In this document: positions 1-14,835 of the stretch, piece after piece | Layout of the letters: each line of letters starts with the position of its first letter | Position numbering within the stretch: the stretch's first letter is position 1 | Assembly: GCA_004369085.1 (NCBI GenBank) | Contig: ML210156.1 | Location: 62,001 to 126,000 of the forward strand | Direction: 5' to 3' | From: Coprinopsis marcescibilis | Taxonomy: Eukaryota > Basidiomycota > Agaricomycetes > Agaricales > Psathyrellaceae | DNA length: 64,000 nt | Translations under genes and position numbers: made by a program | The notes under the pieces: generated by a model | What the model was told of the DNA's origin: nothing | Database searches by the model: none | The model's input: the letters and a program-made list of their open reading frames with translations, nothing else

Positions 1-1037
1 TAGCATCGATCTGTTCAATTCCATGGAATTAGGATCAAATTAGCGAGAAAAAATAGAAGCTGAGGCCTCACAGAGTCGGTGGCAATGTATCCAGAGCCCT
101 TTTTATTATTGGCGTTGCTAGTGCGGAGGTCGCTTTGGATGTTCAGCACAGAGGTAGCACCGCAGGGGGCCAGGACCGTCGACACGAGGTCAAATTGGTC
201 ACGGTAGAGGTAGTCTTTGCCTAAACAGATATCAGAAGTAGATAATTTTGAAGATGACGTGCGAACGTACCGTTGACGGGACCAACAAGCTCAAAGCGGG
301 CAGTAGCTGGGTAGGGAGAATCTGGTTACTGACGAAAGATATCGATCGTGGTTGTCCTTACCTTGGGCCAATTGGCCTTGGACTGTTCAATCATAGATGA
401 GTACAGCCGCTAAATAGCGATAGTGCGACACGTACAGTAATAAATCGACTGCTGTGAAGCAGTGACTTTGCTGTCGAGTTGATAATATCCGCGCTGGTCG
501 GTCGATGAGACGCTGCGTCTGGAAGGATGTCATGAAACGCACATAGTCAACAGTAGCGATCCCAAATGTGAAGCCTGCTGGTACTCTGCGAGCGACATAT
601 CAGATATGTGATTCGTGAGAGATGCGAGAAGGATCTCACTTGATACCAAAGGTCAACCTGCAGTTCTTACGATTGGCATTAATCGGGATCTTTGGGCCAA
701 CCTCCGCGTAATACTGGCTGAACCCGACTGTCACAGCCGTTCGTTCCTCTAGAAGCGGCTGAGAGACGGAAGTTGGTACAAGGAGTATTATACTTACGGT
801 TCAGGACATAGAAAGCAGATCCAGGAGGACAGCCAGAACCATTCAAGTTCAGACTCGTGCTGCAGGAGGGTGGGTGGCGTGAGATGTGACATCATCAGAC
901 GATTGCCACCATTCTTACATGTTGAAGCCAGCAGGTGCAGGAGTTGGTGCTCTGGCCCCTTTAGATTGAGGCAGAGCAGACACAGAGACAGTCAAAAGGA
1001 GCGCAGAGACAACGGTGGCGAATGCGAAGATCTTCAT
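1..1037 (-). CDS. Secreted DUF4360 family protein, 3' end outside window
   Basis: The start ATG is at 1037-1035 and the protein begins MKIFAFATVVSALLLTVSVS, a clear secretion signal. Several short exons follow (first exon 919-1037, donor GTAAGA). They spell a DUF4360-like chain: a GSGCPPGSAFYVL segment, then TVGFSQYYAEVGP, a Cys in NRKNCRLTFGIKVPAGFTFGI, QLDSKVTASQ, and near the edge LVGPVNGKDYLYRDQF and LAPCGATSVLNIQSDLR. DUF4360 proteins are small, secreted, cysteine-containing proteins common in filamentous fungi; no enzymatic role is known. The last visible intron ends a few bases inside the window and the reading runs off at base 1, so the C-terminal residues are missing. The family identity is recalled from these motifs. 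Exon borders after the first are approximate because several introns interrupt the frame. Confidence 0.82.
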
Positions 1038-2303
1038 TGTTGAAAAAGACGGTTAGAGCAGGAAGCAGTGGAAGTTGTTCGGTTTGTGTGATGACAACCC
1101 AGTCTCAACTGTATCCATTTTATACATTTCTACCTCCTCAGACGTGCCCATTTAGCAAATTGCCTGTGCCAAATGCAATTACTTGTCGGATCAGGATTTC
1201 GTCTGAGGATGTATGAAGTTGCTGGCGGTTGCTGGCTAAGGGCCGTGGGAATACGACAGAGTACAATTCTGCCAGTGCGAGGATGCTTACTTGCTCGATC
1301 TCTTCATCGCGTTAAGCATCTCTTCATCTGTAACCAACAACTATCCCTGACTGTGGATCTATATCTAACCATTTGAGCTCTTACTCGACCCAATGGCTCT
1401 CGATGACAGGCAATTTCGGAGCATCGTTTCAGAACGGAAGAAGCTCGACTAAGGATCTCGACAATTTCCTGACCGCATTGGCGCACTACTAGGGTCTGAA
1501 GTACTGAAAGCCATCTTGACCTTAGAGACTAATTGGTATTCCGGTATTCAAACCCCAATGCCCTTATGTCTGTGGCCCCTTCCCAAAGACTTTCCTGTCA
1601 TCCAAGTCCAGGTATTTAGTCACAATAGATCTCCATGTCGCTCTGCTTCTCTGCTTCTCGGGACAGAAACAACTTCAGTCGAGGTTGCGTCATGCTCTCG
1701 CCCTCCTAGGTCATTTCAGGTCAGCTGGTAAATATATTCCAGGATACATTGACACTCTGATGTGCGGAGACATGGAACGTCGTTGCTAAGGGTATATAAC
1801 CACTGTGAGCCCTATCTTTCAATGGCATGCACTGGGGCGAAAGATTAGGTAGTGCCACATCTTGTCAATTCGTATCGACCGACGACAACTGCCACATAAG
1901 CTGACCCCTTGAGTTTGTTTGACGGTCGAACGGTACCCAATTACATTATCTCGTTAAAGCAATCTTTACGACTGACTGAATGTACCTGTTCCACAAGTAA
2001 AGGCCCTGGATAATCATCTGAACAGTTACTAGTACGGATTACGATCGGACAAATCCACCGCGACTTCAAGTCACGGCAAACACAATTCAATATTCAGTCA
2101 TCCTAATATATTCCTAATATATACGCTCCAAGCCCGCCGTTTCCTCAAGATACACTATTCGATGTCCACTCTTGGTGCACTGAACCATTGGGCGTCTACT
2201 AGTACTGGGGAGAACCCATTCGGGATTACTGCAATCCCGATTTGGCCATATAACGATGCTGTTGACGGTGCACGGGCCTTCAGTAACCTCTTCCCAATCC
2301 ACC
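1038..2303. other. Intergenic region between divergent genes
   Basis: This lies between the divergent starts of the DUF4360 gene and the Med9-like gene, so it should hold both promoters. Only short open frames without recognisable sequence are present. A short direct repeat of CCTAATATAT type is seen near 2102-2122. I see no further gene. Confidence 0.5.
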
Positions 2304-2679
2304 ATGTCGTCCACACTCCCAAGCGCCCTTTACGAAAGCCTTTTGCTAAAACTTGCAACAGTTATTGAAATAACGCGCGAAAATGAAGGCGTTGCAAACG
2401 TGCAAGTAAAACAACGCCTTCTACAAGCGGTGAGGAATCCCTGGATTAATGAAGGCATCGATGAAGAGGTTGCTGATCAACCTATTTACTGTACAGACAA
2501 ACGACTTTCGTAATAGTCTCTCTCAAGCCAAAGAGCTGGCGACCACTATTCCGGGCGGGGAATTCACCGTCTACGAACAAGACGATGTGATCGAAATGCT
2601 AGAAACATTGCGCGAACGCAAACGGTTGGCTCAAGAACGTCAGGATCTCGAATGTAGTTTAACCGGAGCTCGTTTCTAG
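2304..2679 (+). CDS. Mediator subunit 9 (Med9)-like protein
   Basis: There are two exons, 2304-2429 and 2497-2679, separated by a 67-bp intron (GTGAGG...TACAG) at phase 0. The predicted protein is 103 residues. It starts MSSTLPSALYESLLLKLATV and after the splice reads TNDFRNSLSQAKELATTIPG, then a helical EQDDVIEMLETLRERKRLAQ segment. The second part resembles the conserved C-terminal helix pair of fungal Med9, a middle-module subunit of the Mediator complex that bridges activators and RNA polymerase II. The length fits the compact Med9 proteins of basidiomycetes. The inner ATG at 2304 is preferred over the upstream in-frame ATG at 2256 because similarity to the family starts there. The assignment is from recalled helix pattern, so moderate confidence; another small coiled-coil protein is the alternative. 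Confidence 0.6.
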
Positions 2680-3151
2680 TGCACGACTGGCCCAATTTTT
2701 ATCCCGAAACATCACCACAGCACATTCGATTGCAGATATGAAGATGGAGATCGACTCTATGGCATCAACGCCATTCGGAAGCTAGAGCAATCGCAGCATT
2801 TTCTCTTGCAGAATGGTGTATGTGAAGCGGGAAGACAAGCCATCCAGTCATCACAGCGTTGGAATGCGGACCAGTTGTAGATCGCCAAGACGTCATCCAG
2901 CCCGGCCCTCCTTTCGAAAGAATGTCTTGCCAGGATTTCTTCACACCTTCGCTTTTCGCTCTTTTGCTTCTCAATCTTTGCGCTGGTCGCTTTCTATTCA
3001 CCTTTCTCTACTTTTTTTTCGCAATATTTCCCATTCACTTTCACCCGAAGCAGAGCTTCCCATTCCGACCTAAAACCCTCATTCAACCCTCAAAACCCAA
3101 TCTTCGCGACTTCCCAATACTTTCAAATACCACAAAATACAGCCTCTCACT

Positions 3152-4648
3152 ATGCCAGCTCTCGCTCACCCGCAACCATTCCTATCAAACACCCTTTCCA
3201 GTGGCTCAGGCGCCCGCAACGTCACCTGGATCTCACCCAAAACCAACCAAACATATCCAGCAGGGCAAACTTTAATCGCCGAATGGGACACTCTCCTAGC
3301 CTTGATCACGCCCTCCTTTCGGTTATGCGTCATTTCGGACTCCGGAAGCCAAACGGGGGCTAGTGTTACAGGAACTGTCGCCATTGGGGAGGTTCCAGCA
3401 GAGCAGTGCGGGTCTTCGGTGAATCCAGCAGTGCAGCAGAACGATGGGCTTTACTTTGTCTCCCTGTGGGCTCTTTTCGAACTAGAGCCGGTTTCCTGAG
3501 GCTCATCATGACTTCTCTTCTAGTGCAGTGCCAAACATTACGACTCTCCAGCCTATGGTCCTTCAAATGCAAGATACCCTCGGCTTCAGATTCGAATCGC
3601 CTCCTTTCTATGTCGGCCAAGCAAGGTACTTATACTTACCTTCTGTTAAGCATCATTTAACCCGTATAGTAGCCAAGTCGACAGCGCTGCGCAAGGAAAC
3701 CCTGCACCACCTCAAGGGATACCGTCTCTTCCGGCGGGTATCATACTCAATCTTACCGACCCAACCCTCGGAAGCGTTGATGCCCACCTTAACCCGCTAA
3801 TGGTGCTGAACTCCCGGTCCAGCAAGGACGACCTCGGTCACGCTCATAGCCGACGCAACGCAGCACAGCAAGCCATCGACCCTTTCGAACCGGGCGCATC
3901 CGCAACGGCCATCGCCATACTCGTCCCACTCGCTCTCATTGGTACAAGTCTAGTCATCGCCCTGATCTTGTGTCTCCGACGACACCGCCAAAACCGCCTT
4001 CGCCCACTCATCCTGACTGAGAAACGCTTCCTCCCCAGGCGACCTAACGTCCGCACCCTCAACTCTGCTGAAGACCTTGAATATGCAGTGCAGTCTTTAG
4101 CTCGGGACAGGCCTTTGCTGGACAACGAAGATATGCCGCTGCATTCGTATTTGTCTATGGGAACCCCGGACGATGAGAAGTACCAGGAGCCTACTAGGAG
4201 CGTACGTCGAGGTAACCCTCCAGCTGTGCTACCTTCATCAGAATATTATCTCGAGGACGATCCTTACCACCCACCTCCACCTCCTCCGAAGAAAAGCCTA
4301 TCCCCAGCGTCCGACGGATCACACTCGCGAAGCCTGACCGACTCCTACTTCCCTCCTGTCCCTGCACTGCCGTCTTCCCCGACCTTGAGTCAGGACCACC
4401 GATCTTATTTTGGCATGGACAAGTTTGTCCAGTCTCCGTTGGAGCAGAATAACTTGTCCTCCCCGCCACCACCGACACTTTCGAAGCTTTCGGAGAAGCT
4501 GCATGTGCGTGGAGCTAGCTCGATGTCGCTGTCGCGGTCGATGTCCAGGTCCCTATTACGGCCAGAGTCTGCGAACACAAAAGAACAGGGCAAGTCAGCT
4601 CGGGCTGCGACGAAGCAAGAGGTTTACCAGGATAAGCAGAATATGTGA
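3152..4648 (+). CDS. Single-pass membrane protein with fungal ectodomain and disordered tail
   Basis: The modelled exons are 3152-3465, 3524-3625 and 3670-4648 (introns of 58 and 44 bp), giving about 464 residues. The N-terminal third looks like an extracellular beta-sandwich of the type seen in fungal wall-associated proteins: NVTWISPKTNQTYPAGQTL, one Cys in FRLCVISDSGS and one in VPAEQCGSS, then PFYVGQ. After a Pro/Gly-rich linker comes one strong transmembrane helix near residues 217-238 (AIAILVPLALIGTSLVIALI) followed by a basic stop-transfer CLRRHRQNR. The cytoplasmic tail is Pro/Ser-rich with polyproline around residue 335 and an RS-rich stretch near the end. No signal peptide precedes the ectodomain in this model, so the true start may lie in an upstream exon; a hydrophobic frame beginning at 2922 is a candidate. 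Function is unknown; a cell-surface sensor is a guess. Confidence 0.6.
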
Positions 4649-5221
4649 ATGTTGGTTTGGAGTATGAAGGGCTGTTAGTAGAGGTACTTGGAGGTACTTG
4701 GATGTTGCTCCCTCTGGATTGGGTAGCATTCGGCCTTGAGTAGTCAGCATCTGAAAGTTACTCGACACTATTGTCAGAGTCCGAAGCTGGGGTATCTCTG
4801 AGGCCACTCGTCAATAATTGTGACGATGCTGGTCCAGACGAACACTATGGTTGTAGTAGGCCTTGGCTTGAGGAAAGATCTTATTTCTCATGTAGACAGG
4901 TCTCGCTGTATATAGTTGAACTTATGACGCGACGACAATCCACTGTTCATTCTCTTATTGAGACAGGGAATACCTTTTGGAAGGGGAAGTCATTGTCTAG
5001 AGGTACTCTGTGTGCAACGCCGGCAAACAGCTTGGTCGCCGGACTTGCCCAATCTTGGCGCGCCCCAGAATTGCTTTTAACCTGTCCCTTCACCAAGGTT
5101 TTCGCCTTTTCACAGATTATCTGGCTGATAGGCTTATTTTACTGGCAAAAGGCCACCAGTATCGCCCAGGGACTATATCTAACCTCAAAGGACGCATTTC
5201 AACGCGGGTTTGCTCGAAACC
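4649..5221. other. Intergenic region
   Basis: This separates two co-oriented genes. A short perfect direct repeat (two copies of GGTACTTGGA, 4682-4700) is present. The open frame crossing this stretch has no coding features, and I see nothing else. Confidence 0.5.
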
Positions 5222-7790
<2,569 letters not shown>

Positions 7791-8118
7791 AGGACCGGTG
7801 CAAGCCTGCATAGGTAGCTGTATAGTGGAGGGCTTACGCGTCCAACGGATGGGCTACGGTCGTTCAGTCGGTTAACTATTGGGGTGCAGCTACATTTACT
7901 ATCTTGTAGCTTTATCTCCAACTCGTGGATCTGATCACTCTTTTATGTTATTTTTTATTTTGCAACGTAAATGGTCGTGTTTTGAAAAATGCAGTTGCAT
8001 CGGTGTGGGTAGCAGATGAGGCGGTGTATATACAAGCATGTTACCGAAAGCCTAATGGTATATCTTCGAATGACATAACCCACTCATACACAACCTCTTG
8101 TCCCCTCATATTCATCCT
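7791..8118. other. Convergent 3' intergenic segment
   Basis: This lies between two convergent genes and should contain both 3' untranslated regions and polyadenylation sites. It is AT-rich around 7940-7970. No gene is seen. Confidence 0.5.
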
Positions 8119-9205
8119 CTATCCCTTGGGCTCAGGATTCTCCTCCCCATCACTCTCATCGTCCCCCTTTCCGAACAAATCTGCACCCTCCCAGTTGCCC
8201 CATGAGGCGAACTCGTTGGCGAGCTGCTTGTGCTCGACCTCGAATGCTGTCCTCACCAAAGGGCCCAGCGGTGGCTTTGTGCCGTAGACTTTCTGGAGGA
8301 CTCCGGTGTCTTCCATATGGACGGAGGTTTGCAGTAGGAATTTCCCTCCTGGTCGGAGGATCTTGCTGACTGCGTTGGCAAGCTTGATGTTGGTGACCTA
8401 CATGGACGGCGGCGATATTAGGTCGTAAAGGGTCGTGAACGAGCCGTCAATTAAGCGAAGGTGTCGGATAGATTGAGCAAGTGTACGTCGTCGATCATCG
8501 GGTCGAGGTCGTGGTACAGATATGTCGTTGGCGCACACAACGAAGCATGAAAATAGACCAAGGAGGAACCAGCCAGTGACAACCCCGTAAACACACAAAG
8601 AAACAAGACACACGCACCTCATTGATAAATGGCGGATCCGCCATGACAAAATCGAAATGCTCCTTCCACGTGTCCCCCAACGTCCCCTCCAAATCATCCA
8701 AATCATAAAACACAAACTGCTTCGGCGCCAGGACCGCAAACCTCTCATCATACTCAAAGAGTTTTGCATTGCGGAGCGGGTGGGCGTGCTGGAAAGCGAC
8801 AAAGGCCGTCGGGCAGGATAAAAACGCAACCTTCGTATCCTCGCTGCACATTCCATGCGTAGCCCTTGCGAGGCGATTAGCATATTGATCTTCGTACCAG
8901 AACTGGCTAAGCTGCCAATCCTCGCTGAAGGCCTTCTTGAACTCGGACACGCTGACCATGGGGCGTGCCGCAGCAGCGTTGAGCCGCATTAGCAGATCCT
9001 CGTCCGCGTCTTCATCTTCTAGTCCGATCCCTTCGAGTTGGAGTCGGGCGGCTTGCTCTAGTTCCTGAAAGCGTCGTTCCTCGTCGGCTTTGTTGGCGAG
9101 GAAGAGGTCCAGGAGTGCTTGGGTGCTTGGGTCGAGGGCAAGCTGGTCGTCGTCGGATAGGTTGGAGGAGCATACGCTCCTCGGTGAGTCTGATATTCCG
9201 CCCAT
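8119..9205 (-). CDS. EFM5: eEF1A lysine methyltransferase, EFM5/EEF1AKMT1 type
   Basis: Two exons are modelled (minus strand): 8618-9205 and 8119-8397, joined in frame across a 218-bp intron (GTGCGT...TGTAG), giving 288 residues. The N-terminal part has an acidic helix and a QLSQFWYEDQYANRLA motif. A Rossmann-like segment follows (VAFLSCPTAFVAF, LFEYDERF), then the catalytic signature FDFVMADPPFINE. The second exon carries VSKILRPGGKFLLQTSV and ends KQLANEFASWGNWEGADLFG, matching the LANEF...NF tail of this family. EFM5 enzymes are S-adenosylmethionine-dependent and trimethylate an N-terminal lysine of translation factor eEF1A in the cytosol. The intron is long for this locus, so a further small exon inside it cannot be excluded. 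It is divergent from the GAR transformylase gene. Confidence 0.85.
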
Positions 9206-10034
9206 GATAATGTTGCTGGGTGCTGGTATGGTATCTAGTGTATCGCGTCTAGGGGCTGAGGCGTTCTAAGGTGGTGGGACGGAGTAGAGCAGAAGATTTG
9301 CGAAAGACACGGCGATGGCTCCTGATTGTCCAGACCCTGAAATATAAATTTCTTGCGTTCTCTTCCGTCGGCGGAGTCAGACACCTACATCAAACTGATG
9401 TTTTGGGGTGTAGCAAAGAACTCCTGAAGAAAGGGTCTCTGAATGTGCAAGACTAGGGAGTTTGCTCCAATAATTTCAGTAGACTAGACCATTATCCGTC
9501 ATCCATTGTCGATTTGGGAACGACCGGGGAGAGAAATGTCGCAGGAGGGACTGTGATTGGCAGTCGTGCCGAATCTATGCCGAAAGAGCCAAGCATTCCA
9601 GTCCGCAGGCCAGGGAACACAGACGACCGTGTCCTCATCGCTCAGCGCCCAAAGACCTACCAATAACGTCGAGCACAGGCCGTGCAGCAAGTCCGAGGCC
9701 CATATCCACTGTCAGAAGCAAGGTTAAAGCTTATCTTTCTACTCCACCCTTGTGAACACCGAGAGCCGGAGCTTGGGTATACGGCGACATAAAGGCTGAA
9801 AAAGAGTTGAGAAAAAGGCCATCGAGGGCTCGGGTAGCTAGAATATGGGTAGACTGTATCTGTATGTAAGGATACAGGTGGTGGCGGAAGAAAGGTCGTC
9901 GACGACGCTTGCGCAACACCGCCGTGACCGCGGACCGACGCCGCCCGACTGCCGACACAAGTCAGAGACTATTACTGCCGTCGTCATCTCGAAATTTCAT
10001 CTGCAACACATACGACGACGAGACTCTGCAAAAT
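9206..10034. promoter_or_regulatory. Divergent promoter interval
   Basis: An 829-bp gap separates the start codons of the EFM5-type gene (minus) and the GAR transformylase gene (plus), so it must hold both promoters. Short frames in it look like chance. No specific motif is claimed. Confidence 0.45.
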
Positions 10035-10788
10035 ATGGCTTCGACGACGACGAGGCGCATTGTAGTGCTCATCTCTGGCTCAGGTACTTGACAGCACCCG
10101 CGCTTCTCGATCGTGAACTTTACATCGAACTGTAGGCAGCAACCTGCAAGCCTTGATCGATGTACTCAACACACCGGCCTTGCCCAATGCACAAATTACC
10201 TTGGTGCTTTCCAACAGGAAGGCTGCATATGGGTTGACTAGGGCTTCTCAGGCCGTTCCTCCCATTCCCACTGCCTATCTCGCAATGCAGCCATTCCTCA
10301 AGGCGAACCCTGGAAAGACGAGGGAGGACTATGACGCAGAGGTCGCGAAGATCGTCGTCAAAGAGAACCCTGACATTGTGGTATTGGCTGGGTGGATGCA
10401 CATCCTTAGCGAGGAATTTTTGCAGTTCCTGGATGGGCGTAAGGCCGTTGATGTCGGTGCCGGGCAAGTCAAGTACAATGTCCCTGTGATCAACCTCCAT
10501 CCTGCGCTTCCTGGCGCATTTGACGGTGCACATGCCATTGAACGTGCATATGAGGCGTTCCAGAAGGGGGAGATTGCACATACAGGGGCGATGGTGCACA
10601 AGGTTGTGAAGGATGTAGATCGAGGCGAACCGGTTGTTGTGAGAGAGGTGCCCATCGAAAAGGGCGAAAGCATCGAGTCGTTCGAGGAACGCTTGCATAA
10701 AATCGAGCATGAAATCATCGTGGAAGCTACGGCCAGAGTTCTGGATGAGATCAAGCCAGTTACAGTACGTGTCCATGTTTCCTCTTGA
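10035..10788 (+). CDS. ADE8: Phosphoribosylglycinamide formyltransferase (GAR transformylase)
   Basis: Exon 1 is 10035-10083 and exon 2 starts at 10136; the splice rebuilds the substrate-binding loop LISGSGSNLQAL. The enzyme transfers a formyl group from 10-formyltetrahydrofolate to GAR, the third step of de novo purine synthesis, in the cytosol. Recognisable elements are VLAGWMHILS, the catalytic loop NLHPALPGAFDGAHAIERAY and the TGAMVHKVVKDVDRGEPV segment holding the conserved His and Asp. Length is 233 residues if read straight to the stop at 10788. A possible last intron from 10765 (GTACGT...ACAG to 10814) would instead end the protein T-S-stop at 10823 after 228 residues. It is a stand-alone enzyme as in yeast, not a trifunctional GART fusion as in animals. 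Confidence 0.92.
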
Positions 10789-11203
10789 ACATACTTTTAC
10801 AAGTCTGCCAACAGACTTCGTAACAAGATCACGGTGTTGGTAAGTGCAATGGCATTCAGATCGCTGTCTCCTCATCCTAATCCCTCTTTTCACATCCAGA
10901 TAAAATGTAACAGCATATAAAATTAAATGTATTCTTATTCGCCTGGAATCCGTCGGAAGCCATTCGCAAACTTGCGCAAAGATCTTGTGTCATGAACCTA
11001 CTCGCTCTCGATCGCATATATAGGACACCACGAGCTTTACTCTTTCCTTTACTTGTGCCGCTGCGAAACCTCTTTCTCTCTTTCTCCCTACCCACAATCC
11101 CGACTGGTTGTCGTACGTTCCATAACTTCGTGGATCAACCCGCTTTCATTCTAACTTCGCTAAAGCGACACCCCTAGCAACTCTCTCAATAAGTCGTTTG
11201 GGG
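10789..11203. other. Intergenic region upstream of the pseudokinase gene
   Basis: A pyrimidine-rich tract (about 11036-11100) lies shortly before the next start codon, typical of fungal core promoters. Nothing else is recognised. Confidence 0.45.
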
Positions 11204-14200
11204 ATGGCCTCCTCCGTTTCCCAGTCCTTCTGCGACTTTAGCGATTCTACAGACGGATACGTACGTTATTTCCACACCGCGTTTATCAATCGCTCTTAAA
11301 CTCATATTGTTATCGCCTTGTTCGAACATGATGCATGCAGTCCACATCCGTAAACTCGATTCTGAGAGATATACCGCCTGCCGAGCCCGCCAAACCCATT
11401 CCTCAGCGGCTGAATGTGGATTGGTCCGATTCTCCGCCTCTCTCTGTACGGGCCTCTTCCATCACGCCGCCCAATAAAGTTAATGTGCCCCACTGCAGCT
11501 TTCACTCCGTTTCTCTGGAATATTCAACGAGTCCGACCTCGTTGAAGCAGACATCACCCGCCAAACTCACGAAAGCCAACCTACGACCCTAGATATGAGC
11601 TACAACATTCAGGTCTGCAACTCGCCTTGTCGTACTGTCCTCGCGCTGATTGTAATATTATATCGACAGAGCTTTCCCAACCTCAGGGATATTTCAGCAG
11701 AGTTTGGTCTCGGAAACGACAGCGACATCTCCGTAAGCGCGTCTCATTCTACTCGCCGCGACATTAGTACTGATATCGCGAACAGGAGGTACTTGTTATG
11801 TCCCCAAAGCTTCCCTCAACACTCTCAACGATTCCCGAAGCCGTAGAGCCGAGTCCTGTTCTCGCTGTGCGTATCTCATGTCCTTGATGATTAGCATCAC
11901 CAACCGTTTTATATCCAGTATACGACCAGCTTAACGGACTTTGAACTCTTGACCGTGCTTCACAGCCCCTACTCAGAAACACGCATAACTATTTGCCAGC
12001 GTAAGAAGACCGGGAAGATATACAAGATTCGTTCGAAACGCATATACGACCACTACCCATGGATCGAAAAGGACATCTTGGAGACGGTTCGCGATTTGGG
12101 TGCCCCCTTTCTTCCTCACCTCAGGTCTGTGTTTCGAGAGCATAACGATGTTCATCTCGTTTTGGTGAGCACCCACTGCTCCCATGCTACCGTTTACTAA
12201 CTGGGAGGGCCTGTAGGATTACGCGCTATCGAGTACGCTGGGCGAGGTGGTCGTCAAGTACGGAACTCTGAGCTCCCATCGCGTGTTATTCTATGCTGCT
12301 GAAATCGTGAGCCTTTGTCCCGCCGTCTCGGTCTTCTGGTTCAAATATTCCCTCCTATAGATCACTGGCATCTCCAACCTTCACGATGTTGGCATCATGC
12401 ACCGCAACCTCAACCCTGAAGATATCACTATCGACCAAGCAGGGCACGTCGTCATCACCAACTTTGAATTTGCAGATTTCGTGGCATCTTCAGGGACTAA
12501 TGGATGTGCATTCGACCGCAACTCATTGTCCATGATGAGGTTCCAGTCCTATCAGGCTCCAGAAATATTGCTTGGGTGGACACATGATACTGCTGTTGAT
12601 TGTTGGGGCTTTGGAATGTTGCTGTACTATATGTACTTTGGCAAGGTGGGTTGGTTTGCCGATTATGCGTGACAGTTCTGCGCTGATGTATACTCAGCAT
12701 CCGTTTGAAGTCGGCCAACAATCGGTCGACCCGAATGTATTGAGGCACAGGATCATACAAGGGTCTCTGTCTCCAGAGTCACTGAGGCTGATTCATCCCC
12801 AGACTAGGGATATCATTTCAAAAGTAAGCATGGCGTCTCTGTATGTTTGGAGCATCGGTCCCAATTTCATTTTTAAAGTGCGTCGAGCGCAACCCTGGAG
12901 TTCGATTGACTCTGGAAGGGATTAAGAGTCATATTTATTTCACTACTACGTGAGTTCTCTGGAGCTTTATATGGAGAACAATGGGCATCTGACTTGGAAA
13001 CGGTAGTTCTTGGGGGAAAGTAGCCGAGAAGCAAGTTGAAGGTTAGTGGCTTATCAGCAGTGTGTGCAGCTTTCACCTCTGACACGCTTTCTTTTACAGT
13101 CCCCCCTCTCCCTGGATTCTACGATTACGCTCCGGGAAGCAACGATCTGTTGAGGAAATCTATCTCCTCTGGTCTACGCCAATCCGTAATGGTCAAGCCT
13201 CTTGAAATAAAAAAGGAGGCGAAGCAGCCAGCAGCGGAATCAAATACCCTTCAAGTCCCTTCCCCCTTGACTCTCCCAACGCGTCAGAGTTCTCAACGGC
13301 TCTCCATACCCTCTGACCACGGCATACCAGGCGTTTCTCAGCCTCAAATGGTTCGAGTGGACAGGCCACAGCATCCTGCTGAACGAGGCGCGGAACAGCT
13401 TGTGAGCCGAGATTCGAAGCAATTGCAGTCTCAAAGCAATCGATCCTCTCTCCAACCTCAGTCCCCACTCAGTCGATCGTCTCTCCAGGCACAGTCTCCC
13501 ATCAGCCGAGCTTCCCTCCAGCCGCAATCCCCCACCGTGTCCACAGTGGGTCATTTGTCCATAATGGAGTCCATGGAAGGCAACCTTAGCATCCGATCCC
13601 CTAAACCTCGGAGTACCTTTCGGCCTTTTCTCGAATCTCAAGCGAACGCTCGGTCGAAGGATGAACAGCTAACCCCCGGAGCAGAGATTTGGGATCTTTT
13701 AGACCAGGAAGAACGAGGGCTCATTGCTTCTGGAGCAGAGTTTGGGCGGGGCGGACTGTCGTCGTTATTTTGGTTTAGGTCCAAAAGGGGGAGGAAGCAG
13801 TCGAGTGGTGGGATTGGTGGAGGTGGAGGTGGGGATGCAGACCTGCTGACTGGAAGCGGCACTCTGGGGTACCCAAAGCCGTTTTTTCTCAACCTCAGCA
13901 CGGTTTCGATTAGCCAAAAGTTGAGACGCAAGTCGAAGAGTCCCCTTGTGGTAAGCGAATCGGCCGAGTCTGGGCCAAGTTTGGCGAGTACCAGTTCGAC
14001 GGAAACCGGTTCAGGTGGAGTTGGGCGTGTGGCTGAGCTTCCGGTTGGTGTTGAACAACGGGGAAGTGGGATTGGTTTTCAGTATGCGTTGGCGCCCGCC
14101 GAAGTCCGTTCGAGGACCTCGGTATGCACATCTACTCCGAGGGCATGCCACAACATGTTCAAGAGTCGGCTTTCGGTTGCGTTGGGACTGCGATCCGGAA

Positions 14201-14835
14201 AGTCGAGGGCAACAGCCAGCTCCTACGACAATACGGCTATCCCCCTTTCGGTTATGGCCCCCACTTGCCCTTTGGAAGGGACATTTGGAGGTGGAGCCGA
14301 GGTCACTGATACTGGTCTTCGCCACCAGTCAGACCAGGCTCAGGTCAATTGCAATAACGAATCGCCTCCTCTTTCGCCTTATACCAGGACGGCTAACGAT
14401 GGCGACAACGACAGAACTCTGCGATCGCAGGCGTCTAGGTCACCAATTGTTCCGTCCTCGGGCTTTGCTCAACCTAGGAATCATTTACCCCGCCTTCTAC
14501 AAGTGGACTCTCAGAGCGATACGCTTTCTGCTCCCTCGTCACCTCGATCTGACGACGGGCCATACACACCCACAACTATTGCATGCGATGAAGGGGCACA
14601 GAGCCAGGAGCATGATGGAGTGGGTCTAGTCAAGCACCGCGGGACTCAAGATCACGTCGAGAGGGTGAGTGAGGTTCACGTACGCGCACGTGTTTCGTCG
14701 GATGGGTTGGAGGACTCGGAGGAGGATGAGAATGGGTCCCTTGATATGAGTTTGGTGTCGGCTCCGAAAACGATGGCTCCGGGTGGGACTCTACGGTTGG
14801 TGACTCCGAGTCGACTTCGAGTCGATGAGTACTAG
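11204..14835 (+). CDS. AGC-like protein kinase homologue, predicted pseudokinase
   Basis: Twelve exons join in one frame to 1002 residues: 11204-11260, 11341-11445, 11499-11612, 11670-11732, 11786-11866, 11919-12164, 12217-12306, 12361-12645, 12698-12823, 12879-12949, 13007-13041 and 13100-14835. Residues about 141-415 form a kinase fold. It has an FELLTVLHSPYSETRI start where the glycine loop should be, IYKIRSKRIY at the VAIK strand, a candidate helix-C Glu in EKDILETV, and LFYAAEIITGISNLHDVGIM. HRN replaces HRD (MHRNLNPEDITI) and NFE replaces DFG (VVITNFEFADF). YQAPEILLG (APE), DCWGFGMLLYYMYFGKHPFE (DxWxxG) and an AGC-type tail SWGKVAEKQVEVPPLPGFYDY remain. The remaining roughly 575 residues are Ser/Pro-rich and disordered. 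Loss of the glycine loop, the catalytic Asp and the metal-binding Asp argues for a scaffolding or allosteric role; the frame itself is intact, so it does not look like a decayed gene. Confidence 0.8.
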
